Below, one piece after another: positions 6,291-6,895 of a stretch of DNA of 6,895 nt; the first letter of the stretch is position 1, and the number at the start of each line of letters is the position of its first letter. The position numbers and the translations under genes are program-made. This DNA comes from an uncultured Treponema sp. (lineage in GTDB: Bacteria > Spirochaetota > Spirochaetia > Treponematales > Treponemataceae): the NCBI GenBank assembly GCA_946538795.1, contig CAMNGY010000078.1, positions 1 through 6,895 on the forward strand. The letters run 5' to 3'. The notes below the pieces were generated by a model. That model saw nothing but the letters and a program-made list of their open reading frames with translations. It was not told the DNA's origin and did not search any database.

Positions 6291-6895
6291 TCACAGCATC
6301 CTCCCTATTCCTTCTTTGAACGGGACGGAAGGTTTCCATCCGGTGTCGGCGGTCAGGTCTGAAATGTCGGCCCTGAGGTATGTGACTGATTTCTCGTTGT
6401 AGGGTATGGCCCCGTAGACCGCCCCTGTGTATGATGGGTTTACCACGGCCACGATGTCGTCCAGGTATTCCTTCAGGGGCCTGGACTCGCCGCTTCCCAG
6501 GCAGTAGGTCTTTCCGTCTGCACCACGGTTTCCCAGAAGGAAAAATGCTCTTCCGGCATCATCCTCGAACAGGTAGTCCCATTGATGTGTGCAGGGGCCA
6601 AGGTCCATCGCTTCCCCGGCCTTGCAGCGGGAGATGAATGTCTTTATGAGGGTTGCGGGGCTGTCGTTGGTCCCGTAGACGCTGAGGATCCTGACCCAGT
6701 TGAACTGGATGCCCAGCGCGCGGCATTTCATGGCGGCAAGTAGGCCCGCGGCGTGCTTGGATACCCCGTATGCCACTTCCGGGTGACAGGCCACGCTTCC
6801 GTTGAGTGGAACGGAGGCCCTTCCGTATTCGGCCTGGCTTCCCGCACCGACGAATTTCCTGCAGCCACAGCGGGCGGCCAGAGAGATTGCGTCCA
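6291..6895 (-). CDS. NAD-dependent sugar-nucleotide epimerase/dehydratase (extended SDR), N-terminus outside window
   Basis: The last 200 residues are visible. The missing part, about 100 residues by comparison with the family, should hold the Rossmann GxxGxxG motif. In the visible part, VGAGSQAEYG supplies the catalytic Ser (visible residue 19, equivalent to the Ser before VYG in GalE-type enzymes), and AYGVSK supplies the Tyr and Lys (42 and 46) of the YxxxK motif. Further family blocks are NWVRILSVYGTNDSPATLI, HQWDYLFEDDAGRAFFLL (equivalent of the RDFIYVDD block), YCLGSGESRPLKEYLDDI and the C-terminal DTGWKPSVPFKEGI. The overall pattern resembles CDP-abequose/paratose synthase-like and GalE-like proteins linked to O-antigen-type gene sets. 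It should act in the cytoplasm on an NDP-sugar for envelope glycan synthesis. The GtrA partner directly downstream supports this. Exact product and substrate cannot be decided from this sequence. Confidence 0.9.
   Translation of the reverse strand, partial: DAISLAARCGCRKFVGAGSQAEYGRASVPLNGSVACHPEVAYGVSKHAAGLLAAMKCRALGIQFNWVRILSVYGTNDSPATLIKTFISRCKAGEAMDLGPCTHQWDYLFEDDAGRAFFLLGNRGADGKTYCLGSGESRPLKEYLDDIVAVVNPSYTGAVYGAIPYNEKSVTYLRADISDLTADTGWKPSVPFKEGIGRML

Noticed and set aside
5824..6402. 192-codon plus-strand open frame across the repeat and the GtrA gene
   Set aside because: It is antisense to a well-matched GtrA protein and rich in His/Asp/Gln runs typical of the complement of membrane-protein codons.

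Overview
The window looks like a chromosomal segment of a spirochaete, most likely a Treponema-like organism of moderate to fairly high GC. The main argument is the gene at 1926-4811. It encodes a 961-residue protein that ends in a complete GreA transcript-cleavage factor and has an 800-residue N-terminal extension. Such oversized GreA proteins are known from Treponema and Borrelia (and, somewhat shorter, Chlamydia), whereas ordinary bacterial GreA is about 158 residues. No mobile element, CRISPR array, tRNA or rRNA is visible.

Layout. Minus strand 1-704: the N-terminal 234 codons of a membrane-anchored divergent polysaccharide deacetylase (YibQ/DUF610-like), running off the left edge. 705-970: a 266-bp divergent intergenic region with a candidate promoter for each direction, a 22-bp tandem repeat and a 12-bp palindrome. 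Plus strand 971-5747: a tight three-gene operon of a TPR-like protein, the long GreA, and a metallo-beta-lactamase-fold hydrolase with a winged-helix-like tail (gaps of 10 and 3 bp). 5748-5880: a short convergent region with a ~49-bp imperfect tandem repeat rich in alternative hairpins, plus a GC-rich terminator for the plus-strand operon that reaches into the 3' end of the facing gene. Minus strand 5860-6895: a two-gene unit of an NAD-dependent sugar-nucleotide epimerase/dehydratase (N-terminus outside the right edge) followed 2 bp later by a GtrA-family membrane protein.

How the genes work together. The plus-strand operon pairs an elongation factor with a helical-repeat protein, which suggests, but does not prove, that the TPR protein works with GreA or RNA polymerase. 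The MBL hydrolase has no evident link to transcription beyond its position. The epimerase/GtrA pair fits cell-surface glycan assembly: one makes or modifies an NDP-sugar and the other helps move a lipid-linked sugar across the membrane. The deacetylase-like protein also points to the cell envelope.

The points most worth following up are the GreA architecture, including an internal CarD/RID-like motif that could be a second RNA polymerase contact; the placement of -10 boxes so close to both divergent start codons that leaderless mRNAs are predicted; and the two unexplained repeat structures in the intergenic regions.
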